DNA of 64,000 nucleotides from Ilumatobacteraceae bacterium (GCA_033344875.1 JAWPMO010000001.1:3683595-3747594); one strand, 5' to 3'. Shown: positions 33,176-42,908, counted from the first letter of the stretch. A program made the numbers and translations. Notes: generated by a model from the sequence alone, not told the origin.

Positions 33176-34408
33176 ATGTCCGACCGCGACGAGTTGTACG
33201 CACGCTTCGACGTCGACGACCCGGCGTTCATCGCCGATCCGTACCCGACGCTCAACGCGATCCGGGAGGCCACGCCGATCTACCGCGACGAGGCGGCCGG
33301 CCACTGGGTCGTCACCCGGTTCGCCGACGTGCACTCGACGCTGCGCGACCGGCGACTCGGCCGCGACTACTCGCACCGGTTCACGCCGGCCGAGATCGGA
33401 CAGCCCGATCCCGACCCGCGCTGGTCCGACTTCCACCGGCACGAGGCCTGGTCGCTGCTGGCGCTCGAGCCGCCCGACCACACCCGCCTCCGACGGCTGA
33501 TCTCGAAGGTCTTCACGCCCTCGTCGATCGCCCGGCTCCAACCGCTGATCGAGTCGACGTCCGACACCCTGCTCGATCGGTGCGCCGAACTCGGTGAGTT
33601 CGACCTGCTGGCCGACTACGCCCAGCCGTATTCCGTCGCCGTGATCTGCTCGATGCTGGGTGTCCCGATCGAGGACACGCAGCGGCTCCTCGACTGGTCG
33701 CACGCGATCGTCAAGATGTACGAGTTGCGCGCCTCCGACGAGGTCAAGCGGTCGGCCGACGAAGCGGCCGGCGAGTACATCGCCTACACCCGCGATCTGA
33801 TCGCGGCCAAGCGGCGGCACCCCGACGATCGGCTGCTGTCGCAACTGGTCCAGGTCGAGGATGCCGGCGACGTGCTGACCGAGGACGAGATCGTCTCGAC
33901 CGCGATGGTGCTCGTCGAGGCCGGCCACGAGGCGACGGTCAACACATTGGGCAACGGGTTCCGGGCGCTGATGCACCACCGCGACCAGCGGTGGCGACTC
34001 GTCGGTGGCGAGGTCGCCCCGTCGACCGCGGTCGAGGAGCTGTTGCGGTTCGACGCCCCGCTCCAGATGTTCGAACGGTGGGTGCTCGAACCAGGCGTCG
34101 AGATCGCCGGACAACCGGTCGAGGTCGGCGACGTCGTCGCGATGCGGTTCGGTTCGGCGCAGCGCGACCCGCGACGGTTCGACCGTCCCGACGAGTTCGA
34201 CGTCGGGCGCGGCGACGCCGGCCACATCGGGTTCGGCGGCGGTCTCCACTTCTGCATCGGGGCTCCGCTGGCCCGAGCCGAGCTCACGCGATCCGTCGCC
34301 GGCCTCGTCGACCGGTTCCCCGATCTCGAGCTGCTCGAAGAACCGTCGTATCACCCGACCTTCGTCATCCGCGGGCTGACGGCGCTGCGGCTCGCCGCCC
34401 GGCGCTGA
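33176..34408 (+). CDS. Cytochrome P450
   Basis: A 410-residue soluble bacterial P450. The I-helix oxygen motif is EAGHEAT, the ExxR pair is in VEELLRFDAP, and the heme loop FGGGLHFCIG has the thiolate Cys360. The LLALEPPDHTRLRRL stretch in the C-helix is typical. It hydroxylates an unknown small molecule, fed by ferredoxin; a ferredoxin gene exists in the window at 7055 but not here. The divergent TetR gene is the likely regulator. Confidence 0.94.
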   Translation: MSDRDELYARFDVDDPAFIADPYPTLNAIREATPIYRDEAAGHWVVTRFADVHSTLRDRRLGRDYSHRFTPAEIGQPDPDPRWSDFHRHEAWSLLALEPPDHTRLRRLISKVFTPSSIARLQPLIESTSDTLLDRCAELGEFDLLADYAQPYSVAVICSMLGVPIEDTQRLLDWSHAIVKMYELRASDEVKRSADEAAGEYIAYTRDLIAAKRRHPDDRLLSQLVQVEDAGDVLTEDEIVSTAMVLVEAGHEATVNTLGNGFRALMHHRDQRWRLVGGEVAPSTAVEELLRFDAPLQMFERWVLEPGVEIAGQPVEVGDVVAMRFGSAQRDPRRFDRPDEFDVGRGDAGHIGFGGGLHFCIGAPLARAELTRSVAGLVDRFPDLELLEEPSYHPTFVIRGLTALRLAARR

Positions 34409-34545
34409 CCGGCACGACCGGAGTGTCCGGCTCCCGTGCTGGTACGGTGCGGGCTCTTGGGTGAGTCGTCTCGCTTGGGTTCGAGGCCGTCTCCCACGTC
34501 GCCGACCAAGCCGTCTCGCTCGACCAATTCAGAGAGCGAGGAATC

Positions 34546-34827
34546 ATGGCGAAGGCCAAGAAGAAGGTCACCAGGTGGTCGGACGGTTCGATCGACCCCG
34601 AGGACCTGGCTCCGAGTGAGCGCATCGCGCACGAACTCGTGAGCGAGTTCGCCGACCTCGCGCCCTCCGTCGAGAAGATCATGGAAGCCGAGATCAGCGA
34701 CGACGGTCGGATCGAGGCGCTCGAACTGTTCCGTACCTCGCTCGACTCGATCGGCGATCCGAATCGCAACCCGCGCACCGCGATCGAGGCCGCCGGCGGC
34801 ACACCCCCGCCATACCGCACCGAATAA
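34546..34827 (+). CDS. Hypothetical protein, 93 residues
   Basis: Opens with a Lys-rich segment (MAKAKKKVTRWSDGSIDPED), followed by helices rich in Glu and Leu (IAHELVSEFADLAPSVEKI). Soluble, no family recognised. ATG preceded by GAGCGAGGA. A GC hairpin (ACCCCAC / GCGGGGT, one mismatch) at about 34853-34870 may be its terminator. Confidence 0.65.
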   Translation: MAKAKKKVTRWSDGSIDPEDLAPSERIAHELVSEFADLAPSVEKIMEAEISDDGRIEALELFRTSLDSIGDPNRNPRTAIEAAGGTPPPYRTE

Positions 34828-34888
34828 CGTCACCCGGTCGGGCGATCGAAACCCCACGGCTGCGGGGTGATGCCCCGGAATAGCGTTG

Positions 34889-34963
34889 TCATCGGGTCGG
34901 ATCTGCAAAGCCCGCCTCAAGATTCGGGTGGGCCCCTCAAGTCGGGTTGCCGCCGCCCGATGA
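34889..34963 (+). promoter_or_regulatory. Structured promoter region of the GGDEF gene
   Basis: Two readings are possible. First, TCAAGTCG, 11 bases, CCCGATGA (34937-34963) fits the FliA/sigma-28 pattern TAAAGTTT-N11-GCCGATAA; a start seven bases on would be the A of the ATG at 34970, giving a leaderless mRNA, and indeed no Shine-Dalgarno site is seen. Second, the segment is closed by an 8-bp stem (TCATCGGG / CCCGATGA) and contains GCAAAGCC and GGGTTGCCG, which recall the 3' half of the cyclic-di-GMP (GEMM-I) riboswitch; the 5' half is not recognisable. The first reading is preferred. Confidence 0.4.
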
Positions 34964-34969
34964 CGAACC

Positions 34970-36247
34970 ATGAAGTTGGTTCGAAGGGCGTCGCTGGTGT
35001 TCAGCCTGGTGCTGATCGTCGCGATCGTGGTCGGCTACGCCGTCCGGACGTCCGAGCTCGCGCGTGACCGCGATGCGAGCCTGGCCTCGTCCGCCGAACT
35101 CGGCAGCGCACGACTGTCGGCGCTCGTCGACGCAGCGTCGGTCGCCTCCCGTTCCGCGGGTGGCGCCGATCCGGCCAACACGGTCGAGATCGCCGAAGCG
35201 CTGGCCGCTGTCCACCCCGGCCTCGGGGTCTGCGTGATCACGGCCGGTGGATCCACGTGCGCCGGCGACGGACCGATGCCCGCCGCCGACATCGTCGACG
35301 CCGAGCAGGAACGACGCTCCGACCTCGCCGGCCCGGCCGAGGCTGCAACCGGGGTGTCGGTGTACGACTCGCTGATGACGATCGAAGCGACCGGCCCCCA
35401 CGTCACGGTGTTCGCCGCCGCACCCATCGGGATCGGCATCGTCGACGGCCGCACCGCGCACACGGTGCAGGCCACGACGCTCCTGCCGGCCGATGTCCCG
35501 GTGGGCGGGTTCTCCGACGCCCAGGGGCGGCGACAGACGACGGCCGCGGTCGAGGGTGTGCCGAACGTCTACGTGAGCGCGATGGTTCCCGCCGAGGTCA
35601 GCCTGCCCGGCGACGAATTCCGCTTCTACCTCATCATCTTCTCGCTCGCCGTCGTGCTCTTGCTGCTCGCCGGCGTGACGCTCGTGGTCGAGCAACGCAA
35701 CCTGCACGAGCGGGCCAGCTTCGACTCGCTCACCAAGTTGCCGAACCGCGGCGAGTTCGAACGTCGGGCGGCCGAGATCCTCGCCACCGCAGACCGGTCC
35801 GAGACCGGTGTGTGTCTCCTGCTGTTCGACCTCAACGGGTTCAAGCAGATCAACGACACCCACGGACACATCGCCGGCGACGAAGTGCTGAAGGTCGTCG
35901 GATCCCGCCTCCGCAAGGCGGTCCGCGACCACGACGTGGTCGCTCGATGGGGCGGCGACGAGTTCGTCGTCGTGATGCCCGGCATCGCGACGCCAGAGAT
36001 GGGCAGCCGTCGTGCGCTCCAACTCGCCGAACAGGTGGGCGGTCGCACCCGTCTCGACGGCATCGAGGCAGCGCTCAGGGTCAAGGTCAGCGTCGGTGTG
36101 GCGATCTGGCCCGAGCACGGCGAACAGCTCGACGACCTCGTCGTCGCCGCCGACCAGGCGATGTACGAGGCCAAGCGCGAGGGCGTGACGTGCAAGGTGG
36201 CGGCCCCGAAGCCGCCTCAGCCGAGCCTGGTCCATACGCACGCCTGA
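34970..36247 (+). CDS. Membrane diguanylate cyclase (GGDEF)
   Basis: A 425-residue sensor enzyme. One membrane helix (residues 7-25), an extracytoplasmic sensing region (about 26-220), a second helix (FYLIIFSLAVVLLLLAGVTLV) and a GGDEF domain. The active-site loop RWGGDEF has GGDEF at 328-332. An RxxD inhibitory site (Arg319 to Asp322) lies five residues before it, so product feedback is expected. It makes cyclic di-GMP from two GTP. No EAL domain. The promoter is discussed separately. Confidence 0.93.
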   Translation: MKLVRRASLVFSLVLIVAIVVGYAVRTSELARDRDASLASSAELGSARLSALVDAASVASRSAGGADPANTVEIAEALAAVHPGLGVCVITAGGSTCAGDGPMPAADIVDAEQERRSDLAGPAEAATGVSVYDSLMTIEATGPHVTVFAAAPIGIGIVDGRTAHTVQATTLLPADVPVGGFSDAQGRRQTTAAVEGVPNVYVSAMVPAEVSLPGDEFRFYLIIFSLAVVLLLLAGVTLVVEQRNLHERASFDSLTKLPNRGEFERRAAEILATADRSETGVCLLLFDLNGFKQINDTHGHIAGDEVLKVVGSRLRKAVRDHDVVARWGGDEFVVVMPGIATPEMGSRRALQLAEQVGGRTRLDGIEAALRVKVSVGVAIWPEHGEQLDDLVVAADQAMYEAKREGVTCKVAAPKPPQPSLVHTHA

Positions 36248-36272
36248 CCGTCGGCTGTCTACGCTGCGAGGC

Positions 36273-37460
36273 GTGGCCACCGTCGAACACGCGCTCACCT
36301 CCAAGCTCGCCGGTTTCGGGACGACGATCTTCGCCCAGATGTCGGCGCTCGCGGCGTCGACCGGCGCGATCAACCTCGGCCAGGGATTCCCCGACACCGA
36401 CGGCCCGATCGAGGTGCTCGACGCCGCGGTCGAGGCGATCCGGTCGGGCGTCAATCAGTATCCGCCCGGCCCGGGCATGCCCGACCTGCGTGCGGCGATC
36501 GCCGAACACCAGCTCAGGTTCTACGGGCTGACCTTCGACCCCGACACCGAGGTGCTCGTCACCGCCGGAGCGACCGAGGCGCTCGCCGGGGCCCTCCTCG
36601 GCATGCTCGATGCCGGCGACGAGGTGGTGCTGTTCGAACCCATGTACGACAGCTACCAGGCGTGCATCGCGATGGCCGGTGGTGTGATCAAGCCCGTCGT
36701 CCTGGAGCCCGGTGACGACGGCCGGTACGGCTTCGACCGCGAACGGTTCCTGGCCGCGTGCACATCGTCGACGAAGCTGATCCTGCTCAACACCCCGCAC
36801 AACCCGACCGGCAAGGTGTTCACCCGCGACGAACTGGAGTTCATCGCCGGTGTGGCCCAGGAGCGTGACATCCTGGTCGTGACCGACGAGGTGTACGAAC
36901 ACCTGGTCTTCAGCGGCTCCGAACACGTGCCGATGGCCACGCTGCCGGGCATGGCCGAGCGCACGATCTCGATCTCGTCCGGCGGCAAGACGTTCAACAC
37001 CACGGGGTGGAAGATCGGTTGGATGTGTGGCCCGGCACCGATGATCGACGCGGCGAAGACCGCCAAGCAGTTCCTGACCTACGTCAACGGTGCACCGTTC
37101 CAGCCGGCGATCGCAACGGGTCTGCGGCTGCCCGACACGTTCTTCCAGGCGCTCGCCGCCGACCTCGAGGCCAAGCGCGATCGTCTGGTGCCGGGGCTCG
37201 AGGCCGCCGGGCTGATCGCCTACCGGCCGGAGGCGACCTATTTCACCACCGTCGACATCCGTCCCGTGCGCCCCGACGGTGACGGGGTCGCGTTCTGCCT
37301 CGGCCTGCCCGAGTCGATCGGTGTCGTCGCCGTGCCCAACCAGGTCTTCTACGCCAACCCCGAACACGGCCGTCACCTGGTGCGGTTCGCCTGCTGCAAG
37401 CGGCTCGACGTCCTCGACGCCGCCGTCGAGCGTTTGGCCGGCCTCGCCGACCAGGGCTGA
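36273..37460 (+). CDS. PLP-dependent aminotransferase, class I/II
   Basis: A 395-residue fold-type I aminotransferase of the kynurenine aminotransferase/methionine aminotransferase/DapC subgroup. INLGQGFPDTDGP, NQYPPGPGMPDLR, NTPHNPTGK and VTDEVYEHLVF are typical; the PLP lysine is in SGGKTFNTTGWKIGW. The amino donor and ketoacid cannot be fixed from sequence. The start is GTG at 36273, about 25 bases past the cyclase gene. Confidence 0.9.
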   Translation: MATVEHALTSKLAGFGTTIFAQMSALAASTGAINLGQGFPDTDGPIEVLDAAVEAIRSGVNQYPPGPGMPDLRAAIAEHQLRFYGLTFDPDTEVLVTAGATEALAGALLGMLDAGDEVVLFEPMYDSYQACIAMAGGVIKPVVLEPGDDGRYGFDRERFLAACTSSTKLILLNTPHNPTGKVFTRDELEFIAGVAQERDILVVTDEVYEHLVFSGSEHVPMATLPGMAERTISISSGGKTFNTTGWKIGWMCGPAPMIDAAKTAKQFLTYVNGAPFQPAIATGLRLPDTFFQALAADLEAKRDRLVPGLEAAGLIAYRPEATYFTTVDIRPVRPDGDGVAFCLGLPESIGVVAVPNQVFYANPEHGRHLVRFACCKRLDVLDAAVERLAGLADQG

Positions 37461-37483
37461 CGCCGGAGCCCGGCGGGACCGGA

Positions 37484-37975
37484 TCAGCGGCCGGAGAGCG
37501 CCTGGACGCAGGCGTCGAGCAACATGCTGAGATACCCGTAGAGGTGGTATTCGGGTGAGTCTTCGAGGTCCTGGTCGACCTCGTCGCGATCGGGGTCGTC
37601 GGAGACGTCGAGGATCACGCCGAGCACCAGTCGGATCGAGTTGATCGACTGCATCACGGCGATGAGCCGGCCCTCGTCGATCGGCGCATCGCCACCGACC
37701 GCCTCGTCGATGATGTCGAACGCGGCGAGTTTCGACTGGACGAGTTCGTCGCGCATCAGCCGCTGGTACTCGGCCTCCATCTCGTCGTCGTCCGGATAGG
37801 CGACCGGGAAGAGTCGGACGATCAGTGCCTGCGCCTCGGTGTCGGGGTCGTCGTCGGTGAGCACCGCGCGCAGCTGCCCGACGAGCCGTCGGATCAGCGC
37901 CGCCTCCTCGTCGTGGAGGTCGATGACGAAACCCGAACCGGACCGCCGGACGGGGCGGCGGAAGATGCCCATCAC
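37484..37975 (-). CDS. DUF2017 family protein
   Basis: A 163-residue protein with FVIDLHDEEAALIRRLVGQL and LFPVAYPDDDEMEAEYQRLM, the DUF2017 opening. The family is found beside clpS in actinobacteria; its role is unknown. It follows clpS by 15 bases, so they form an operon. Confidence 0.88.
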   Translation of the reverse strand: MMGIFRRPVRRSGSGFVIDLHDEEAALIRRLVGQLRAVLTDDDPDTEAQALIVRLFPVAYPDDDEMEAEYQRLMRDELVQSKLAAFDIIDEAVGGDAPIDEGRLIAVMQSINSIRLVLGVILDVSDDPDRDEVDQDLEDSPEYHLYGYLSMLLDACVQALSGR

Positions 37976-37990
37976 GGTCGGCGTCGACGG

Positions 37991-38296
37991 TCAGGCATCG
38001 GGTCCGTCCTTCTCCATCGTCGCCCACAGGCCGTGCTCGTGCAGCCGGAACACGTGCATCTCCGCCTGCTCGCGGCTGCCGTTGGCGACGACGGCGCGAC
38101 CCTTGTGGTGCACGTCGAGCATCAGCTCGGTCGCCTTCTCCGTCGAGTACCCGAACAGTTTCTGGAGCACGAAGGTGACGTAGCTCATCAGGTTGACCGG
38201 ATCGTTCCAGACCAGCACGATCCACGGGTGGTCGGGCGCGAGGTGCTCGTCGAGGTCAGGTTCTTGGACCTGGGTCGGTTCGAGCGTGGTGGGCAC
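37991..38296 (-). CDS. clpS: ATP-dependent Clp protease adaptor ClpS
   Basis: A 101-residue protein: [39 protein letters not shown] and [20 protein letters not shown] are diagnostic of ClpS. It binds N-degron substrates and delivers them to ClpAP or ClpCP. The GTG at 38296 gives the normal length; a longer frame extends upstream but would add 29 atypical residues. Confidence 0.93.
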   Translation of the reverse strand: MPTTLEPTQVQEPDLDEHLAPDHPWIVLVWNDPVNLMSYVTFVLQKLFGYSTEKATELMLDVHHKGRAVVANGSREQAEMHVFRLHEHGLWATMEKDGPDA

Positions 38297-38381
38297 GACT
38301 CCATTGTGCCGGAACCATCGGTCAACGGGTCGCGCCGGCACGTTGGCCGGTTCGTCGGCGGGGCCGTACGATGGCGGCACC

Positions 38382-39317
38382 ATGGCAGTCGGCAGCCGAC
38401 CACTCGTTCCATCCCGGTTGGCGCCGGGCAGCGTCGCTCACGGGACGCGCCGTCCCGCGACGTCCACGGTGGGGTCGTACATCGCGCTGACCAAACCGCG
38501 CATCATCGAGTTGCTGCTGATCACCACCGTGCCGACGATGGTCGTCGCCGAGCGCGGCTGGCCGTCCACCTGGCTGGTGCTGATCACCCTGGTCGGCGGC
38601 ACGCTCGCCGCCGGTGGGGCGAACGCCATCAACATGTTCGTCGACCGCGACATCGACAAGCTGATGGAGCGGACCAAGAACCGGCCGCTCGTCACCGGCG
38701 TCATCGAACCGCGCAACGCGCTCGTGTTCGCCGTCGCGCTCGAGGTCGTCGCGTTCGCGGTCCTGTGGGCCGGCGCGAACCTGCTGTCGGCGGTGCTCGC
38801 ACTCGCCGCCACCGCGTTCTACGTCGGTATCTACACGCTGTGGCTCAAGCGCACGAGCCGCCAGAACATCGTCATCGGCGGCGCGGCCGGCGCGGTCCCC
38901 GTGCTCGTCGGGTGGGCCGCGGTCCAGAACGATCTCTCGTGGACCCCGGTGGTGCTCTTCGGTGCCATGTTCTTCTGGACGCCGCCCCACTTCTGGGCGC
39001 TCGCCATCAAGTACGCCGACGACTACCGCGCCGCCAACGTCCCGATGCTGCCGGCCGTCGTCCCGTTCGAGCACGCGGTCCGCCAGATGGTCGGCCACAC
39101 CTTGGCGATGGTCGCCTGCACGTTGATCCTGATCCCGGTCGCCGACCTCGGTTGGCTCTATTCGATCTCCGCGGTGGTGCTCGGGGCGATCTTCATCGCC
39201 GCCACCCTCTGGCTCGGTCGGCATCCGACGGCGACCGCCTCGATGCGGGTGTTCGGGTACTCGATCACGTACGTGACGGTCCTGTTCGGAGCGATGACAC
39301 TCGACATCCTGCTGTGA
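38382..39317 (+). CDS. ctaB: Protoheme IX farnesyltransferase (heme O synthase)
   Basis: A 311-residue UbiA-family prenyltransferase with about nine helices. [20 protein letters not shown] holds the first Asp-rich motif, and [17 protein letters not shown] the second conserved region. It adds a farnesyl group to heme b for heme O and then heme A, needed by the aa3 oxidase encoded at 46.3-51.6 kb. Its TGA overlaps the GTG of the DUF1479 gene. Confidence 0.95.
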   Translation: MAVGSRPLVPSRLAPGSVAHGTRRPATSTVGSYIALTKPRIIELLLITTVPTMVVAERGWPSTWLVLITLVGGTLAAGGANAINMFVDRDIDKLMERTKNRPLVTGVIEPRNALVFAVALEVVAFAVLWAGANLLSAVLALAATAFYVGIYTLWLKRTSRQNIVIGGAAGAVPVLVGWAAVQNDLSWTPVVLFGAMFFWTPPHFWALAIKYADDYRAANVPMLPAVVPFEHAVRQMVGHTLAMVACTLILIPVADLGWLYSISAVVLGAIFIAATLWLGRHPTATASMRVFGYSITYVTVLFGAMTLDILL

Positions 39318-40513
39318 TCGACCCGCGGCTCGCTGCGTTGCTCGACCGGCACGGGTTGACCCCCGACCGTGTGGCCGAACTGTTCGGCATCGCCGCCGAG
39401 CGGATGCGGACCGAGGTCGCGGCCGTCGTCGTCGAGTCCGAACAGGGCGCGGCGGTCCCCGTCGTGTCGTTCGCCGACATCGCCGCCGGAACGGTCGACG
39501 ACTCGACGGTCGACGCCGTCCGACGACGTGGGTGCACGGTCGTGCGGGGCACCTTCGACCGATCCCTCGCCGAGCAGTGGGACGACGACGTGGCCCGCTA
39601 CCTCGAACAGAACCGCTTCGAACACGAGTACCTCGCCCGCTACCCCGATGGCGGCGGCCGCCGGATCTGGGGCGTCTACTGGTCGCCGTCACAGGTCGCC
39701 GCCCGACAGCACGAGCACATGGAGGCGACGCGATCGTTCCTGAACTCGTTGTGGCGGCACGAGTCCGACGGCCGGTCGTGGTTCGACCCCGACGACGACA
39801 TCGGCTACCCCGACCGGTTGCGTCGGAGGGCACCCGGCGTCGAAGCGAGCGGACTGCCGCCGCACTCCGATGCGGCGTCGTGCCGTGGCTGGCGGATCGC
39901 GGAGAACGAACACGTCTTCCGCGAGGTGCTCGCCGGACGTTTCGACGCGTACGACCCGTGGGACGCGGCGTACCGCACCACGGCCGACCCCGACCGTGAT
40001 GCGCCGTCGTCGGTGTTCCGGACATTCCAGGGTTGGACCGCGCTGTCGGAGATGCGCCCCGACGACGGCGTGCTGCACCTGCTGCCGATCCCGCGGGCGG
40101 CGGCGTACATGTTGCTGCGGGGGATCGCCGGCGAGCTGGGCCTCCTGGGGGCCGAGCCCGAGCCCGCGCCGAACCGGTTCGGTGCCGACGAGCTGCTCCT
40201 CCCGGCGCTCGTGCCGATCCCGGCCGTCGAGCCCGGCGACACCGTCTGGTGGCACAGCGACGTGATCCACTCGGTCGCCGACGCATCCAACGACACGCGC
40301 TGGGGCAACGTCATGTACATCGCCGCCACGCCCAGCTGCGAGCGCAACGACGCCTACCGCGCCTCGATGTTCGAACGGTTCGAAGCCGGGCTCAGCCCCC
40401 GCGACTTCCCCGACGAGCACTTCGAAGCCGGGTTCACGGGCCGGCCGACCGTCGACGATCTCGATGCCGTCGGTCGTCGCCATTTCGGTCTGCCCGCCCT
40501 CGTGGACGACTGA
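39314..40513 (+). CDS. DUF1479 (YbiU-like) putative oxygenase
   Basis: A 399-residue protein of the DUF1479/YbiU family, whose fold is thought to be related to 2-oxoglutarate/Fe(II) oxygenases. GLPPHSDAASCRGWR may provide the His-x-Asp pair and WWHSDVIHSV the distal His. HLLPIPRAAAYMLLR and WGNVMYIAATPSCERN are family stretches. Function unknown. The GTG start overlaps the ctaB stop (GTGA), an unexpected pairing. Confidence 0.82.
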   Translation: MIDPRLAALLDRHGLTPDRVAELFGIAAERMRTEVAAVVVESEQGAAVPVVSFADIAAGTVDDSTVDAVRRRGCTVVRGTFDRSLAEQWDDDVARYLEQNRFEHEYLARYPDGGGRRIWGVYWSPSQVAARQHEHMEATRSFLNSLWRHESDGRSWFDPDDDIGYPDRLRRRAPGVEASGLPPHSDAASCRGWRIAENEHVFREVLAGRFDAYDPWDAAYRTTADPDRDAPSSVFRTFQGWTALSEMRPDDGVLHLLPIPRAAAYMLLRGIAGELGLLGAEPEPAPNRFGADELLLPALVPIPAVEPGDTVWWHSDVIHSVADASNDTRWGNVMYIAATPSCERNDAYRASMFERFEAGLSPRDFPDEHFEAGFTGRPTVDDLDAVGRRHFGLPALVDD

Positions 40514-40666
40514 CGTCGACGTCCTGCCGGGAGCGCGACCGCCGCGATCCGATCCGGACGACCCGGCAATGTGCATGTTTCGACGGAATGGGGTATGCCT
40601 GTGTCATGACGTCGAGCACGTCCCGTGCCGCACTCGGCGTCGACAGACTCGAACGGAGGACACGAC

Positions 40667-41287
40667 ATGGAGGCGACATCGCCACCAGAACCCGTCCGAC
40701 CGACGGAACGCGGTCGGTCGGGCGACGCCGACTGGCTCGCAGGAACCGGCGACGGCACCGACCCCGACCGTCACGTCCACATGGTCGTGCTCGGTCCGCC
40801 CGGCGCGGGGAGTTCGACGGTCGGGCGGATGGTGGCGCACGAGCTCCATCGCCCCTACGTCGACCACGACTCGGTCGCCGGCCTCGACCGCGACCCCGGC
40901 GGTGGCGACGGGTCCGGCGTTGATGACGACGGCACCCACGACATCGAGGTGCTGCGGCGCGTCCTCGCGACCCACGGCTCGGTGGTCTACGGCGCCGGTG
41001 GACGTGTCGCCGAGCAGGTTCGCCCCGACGACGTCGCCGGCGCGTACCTGGTCTGGCTCGACGCGAGCCCCGAGGTCGTCGTCGATCGGCTCGGTGACCG
41101 GGAACACCCCGTACTCGGCCCCGATCCGCTGAGCGCGCTCCGTGATTACGTGGCGCGTGTCGATCCGACAATACGAGAGCGCGCCGACCTGACCGTCTCG
41201 GTCGACGACGTCGAGCCCGCCGTGGCGACGGAGCGGATCCGGCAGGCGTGGCGTCGGCATGTCGACGAGATCGAGTCGGCCTCGTGA
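40667..41287 (+). CDS. Shikimate kinase-like P-loop protein lacking the Walker lysine
   Basis: A 206-residue protein. After a disordered 35-residue start comes HMVVLGPPGAGSSTVGRMVAHEL, plainly the P-loop of a shikimate/gluconate-kinase-like fold, but the lysine of GxxGxGK(S/T) is Ser49. VVYGAGGRVAEQ corresponds to the GGG motif region of shikimate kinases and YLVWLDASPEVVVDRL to the later strand. ATP binding is therefore doubtful. GGAGG precedes the ATG. Its TGA overlaps the fumC GTG. Confidence 0.7.
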   Translation: MEATSPPEPVRPTERGRSGDADWLAGTGDGTDPDRHVHMVVLGPPGAGSSTVGRMVAHELHRPYVDHDSVAGLDRDPGGGDGSGVDDDGTHDIEVLRRVLATHGSVVYGAGGRVAEQVRPDDVAGAYLVWLDASPEVVVDRLGDREHPVLGPDPLSALRDYVARVDPTIRERADLTVSVDDVEPAVATERIRQAWRRHVDEIESAS

Positions 41288-42624
41288 CCGACGCCGAACG
41301 TCGGTGGGGGACCGAGACCCAGCACGCGATCGAGAACTTCCGCATCTCCGACCGCACGATGCACCCGTCGCTGATCCGCTGGCTCGCACTGATCAAGTCG
41401 GCCGCAGCGACCGTCAACGCCGACCTGGGGCTGCTCGACCGGGACATCGCCGACGCGATCGTCGTTGCCGCCGACCGGATCGTCGACGGCGAGTACCCCG
41501 ACCAGTTTCCGGTCGACGTGTACCAGACCGGGTCGGGCACGTCGACGAACATGAACGTCAACGAGGTGGTCGCCGCGCTCACCGACCACCTCGCCCACCC
41601 GAACGACCACGTCAACATGGGGCAGAGCTCGAACGACGTGATGCCGACCGCGATGCGGCTGGCGGCGTGCGAGATGATCGAACTCCGTCTCGTTCCCGCG
41701 ACCGACGCCCTGGTCGAGGCGCTGCGGGCCCGAGCCGCCGAATTCGCCGACGTGGTGAAACCGGGCCGGACCCACCTGATGGATGCGGTGCCGGTGCTGC
41801 TCGGCGACGAGTTCGCGTCGTGGGCGGTCCAGATCGAGGAGGCGTCCGAGGTGATCCGGTCGTCGCTCGTCCAGCTCGCCCGGGTCCCGCTCGGCGGCAC
41901 CGCGGTCGGCAACGGACTCGGCTGTCACCCCGACTTCCCCGCACGCGTACTCGACCTGGTCGCCGATCGGGCCGGACTCACGATCCGTCCGAGCTCGCCA
42001 CCCGACCGGATCGCCCGTCAGGGCGGCCACGACGCCGTCGTCGCCGTCTCCGGCGGGCTCAACGTGCTCGCGACCGCGCTCACGAAGGTCTGCAACGACC
42101 TGCGGTGGATGTCGAGCGGGCCCAACACCGGGCTGGCCGAGATCGCGATCCCGGCGCTCCAGAAGGGCTCGTCGATCATGCCGGGGAAGGTGAATCCGGT
42201 CATCCCCGAAGCGGTGCTCCAGGTCTGCGCTCGGGTCATCGGCAACCACACGACGATCACGGTGGCCGGGATGCAGGGGAACTTCGAGCTCAACGTGATG
42301 ATCCCCGTCGTCGCCGACGCCGTGCTCGAATCGATCGGGATCATGACCAACGGGTGCCGAACGCTGGTCGAGCGCTGCATCGCCGATGTGACCGCCGACG
42401 TCGAGCACGCCAGGGCGCTGGCCGCGCGCAGCCTCCCGCTCGCGACCGCGCTCAACCAGGACCTGGGCTACGAGCGGGTGGAGGAGATCGTGAACGACGC
42501 TCGACAGACCGGTCGCAGCGTGCGCGACGCCGCCCTCGCGCTGGGCGTCGACCCCTCCCTGGTCGATCGGCGCCTCGACCTCGACCGGATCGCGCGCGGG
42601 GCCGCGGACCCCGATCGCGCCTGA
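41284..42624 (+). CDS. fumC: Fumarate hydratase, class II
   Basis: A 446-residue FumC. GSGTSTNMNVNEV, GQSSNDVMPTAM, KPGRTHLMDAVPV and the superfamily signature GSSIMPGKVNPV are all present. It interconverts fumarate and malate in the TCA cycle and needs no Fe-S cluster. The GTG start at 41284 overlaps the previous stop (GTGA). Confidence 0.96.
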   Translation: MTDAERRWGTETQHAIENFRISDRTMHPSLIRWLALIKSAAATVNADLGLLDRDIADAIVVAADRIVDGEYPDQFPVDVYQTGSGTSTNMNVNEVVAALTDHLAHPNDHVNMGQSSNDVMPTAMRLAACEMIELRLVPATDALVEALRARAAEFADVVKPGRTHLMDAVPVLLGDEFASWAVQIEEASEVIRSSLVQLARVPLGGTAVGNGLGCHPDFPARVLDLVADRAGLTIRPSSPPDRIARQGGHDAVVAVSGGLNVLATALTKVCNDLRWMSSGPNTGLAEIAIPALQKGSSIMPGKVNPVIPEAVLQVCARVIGNHTTITVAGMQGNFELNVMIPVVADAVLESIGIMTNGCRTLVERCIADVTADVEHARALAARSLPLATALNQDLGYERVEEIVNDARQTGRSVRDAALALGVDPSLVDRRLDLDRIARGAADPDRA

Positions 42625-42908
42625 TCGGCGGTCCTGCGGCGACGGTCGTCGGGCGGCTGCGCTGCCCGGATCACCTCGATACGCTGGGGTGTCGACCCGA
42701 TCCGACCGACCGTCGAGCAGGAGACGAGGTCCGGCCAACCAGCCCGTCGACGTGGTGTGCCGCCCGAACACGAACCCGCGGCAGCCCGCCGAATTTCCTG
42801 TTCGGCGTGGCCCGGCCAGTAGAGTTCGCTCGGTAGTGTCGAGGCAGCTCTCCGGACCCTCGGACCCATGTACCAGGCCAGCGAAGTTCAAGGAACTCAC
42901 AACGTCCC

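Noticed and set aside
34840-34970. Full cyclic-di-GMP-I riboswitch before the GGDEF gene
   Set aside because: Only 3'-half phrases are present; the 5' half with its tetraloop hairpin is not found and there is no Shine-Dalgarno site to control.
42625-42908. Definite promoter for the shadow oxidase operon
   Set aside because: TAGAGT and TAGTGT occur near 42830, but no matching -35 at normal spacing could be fixed.
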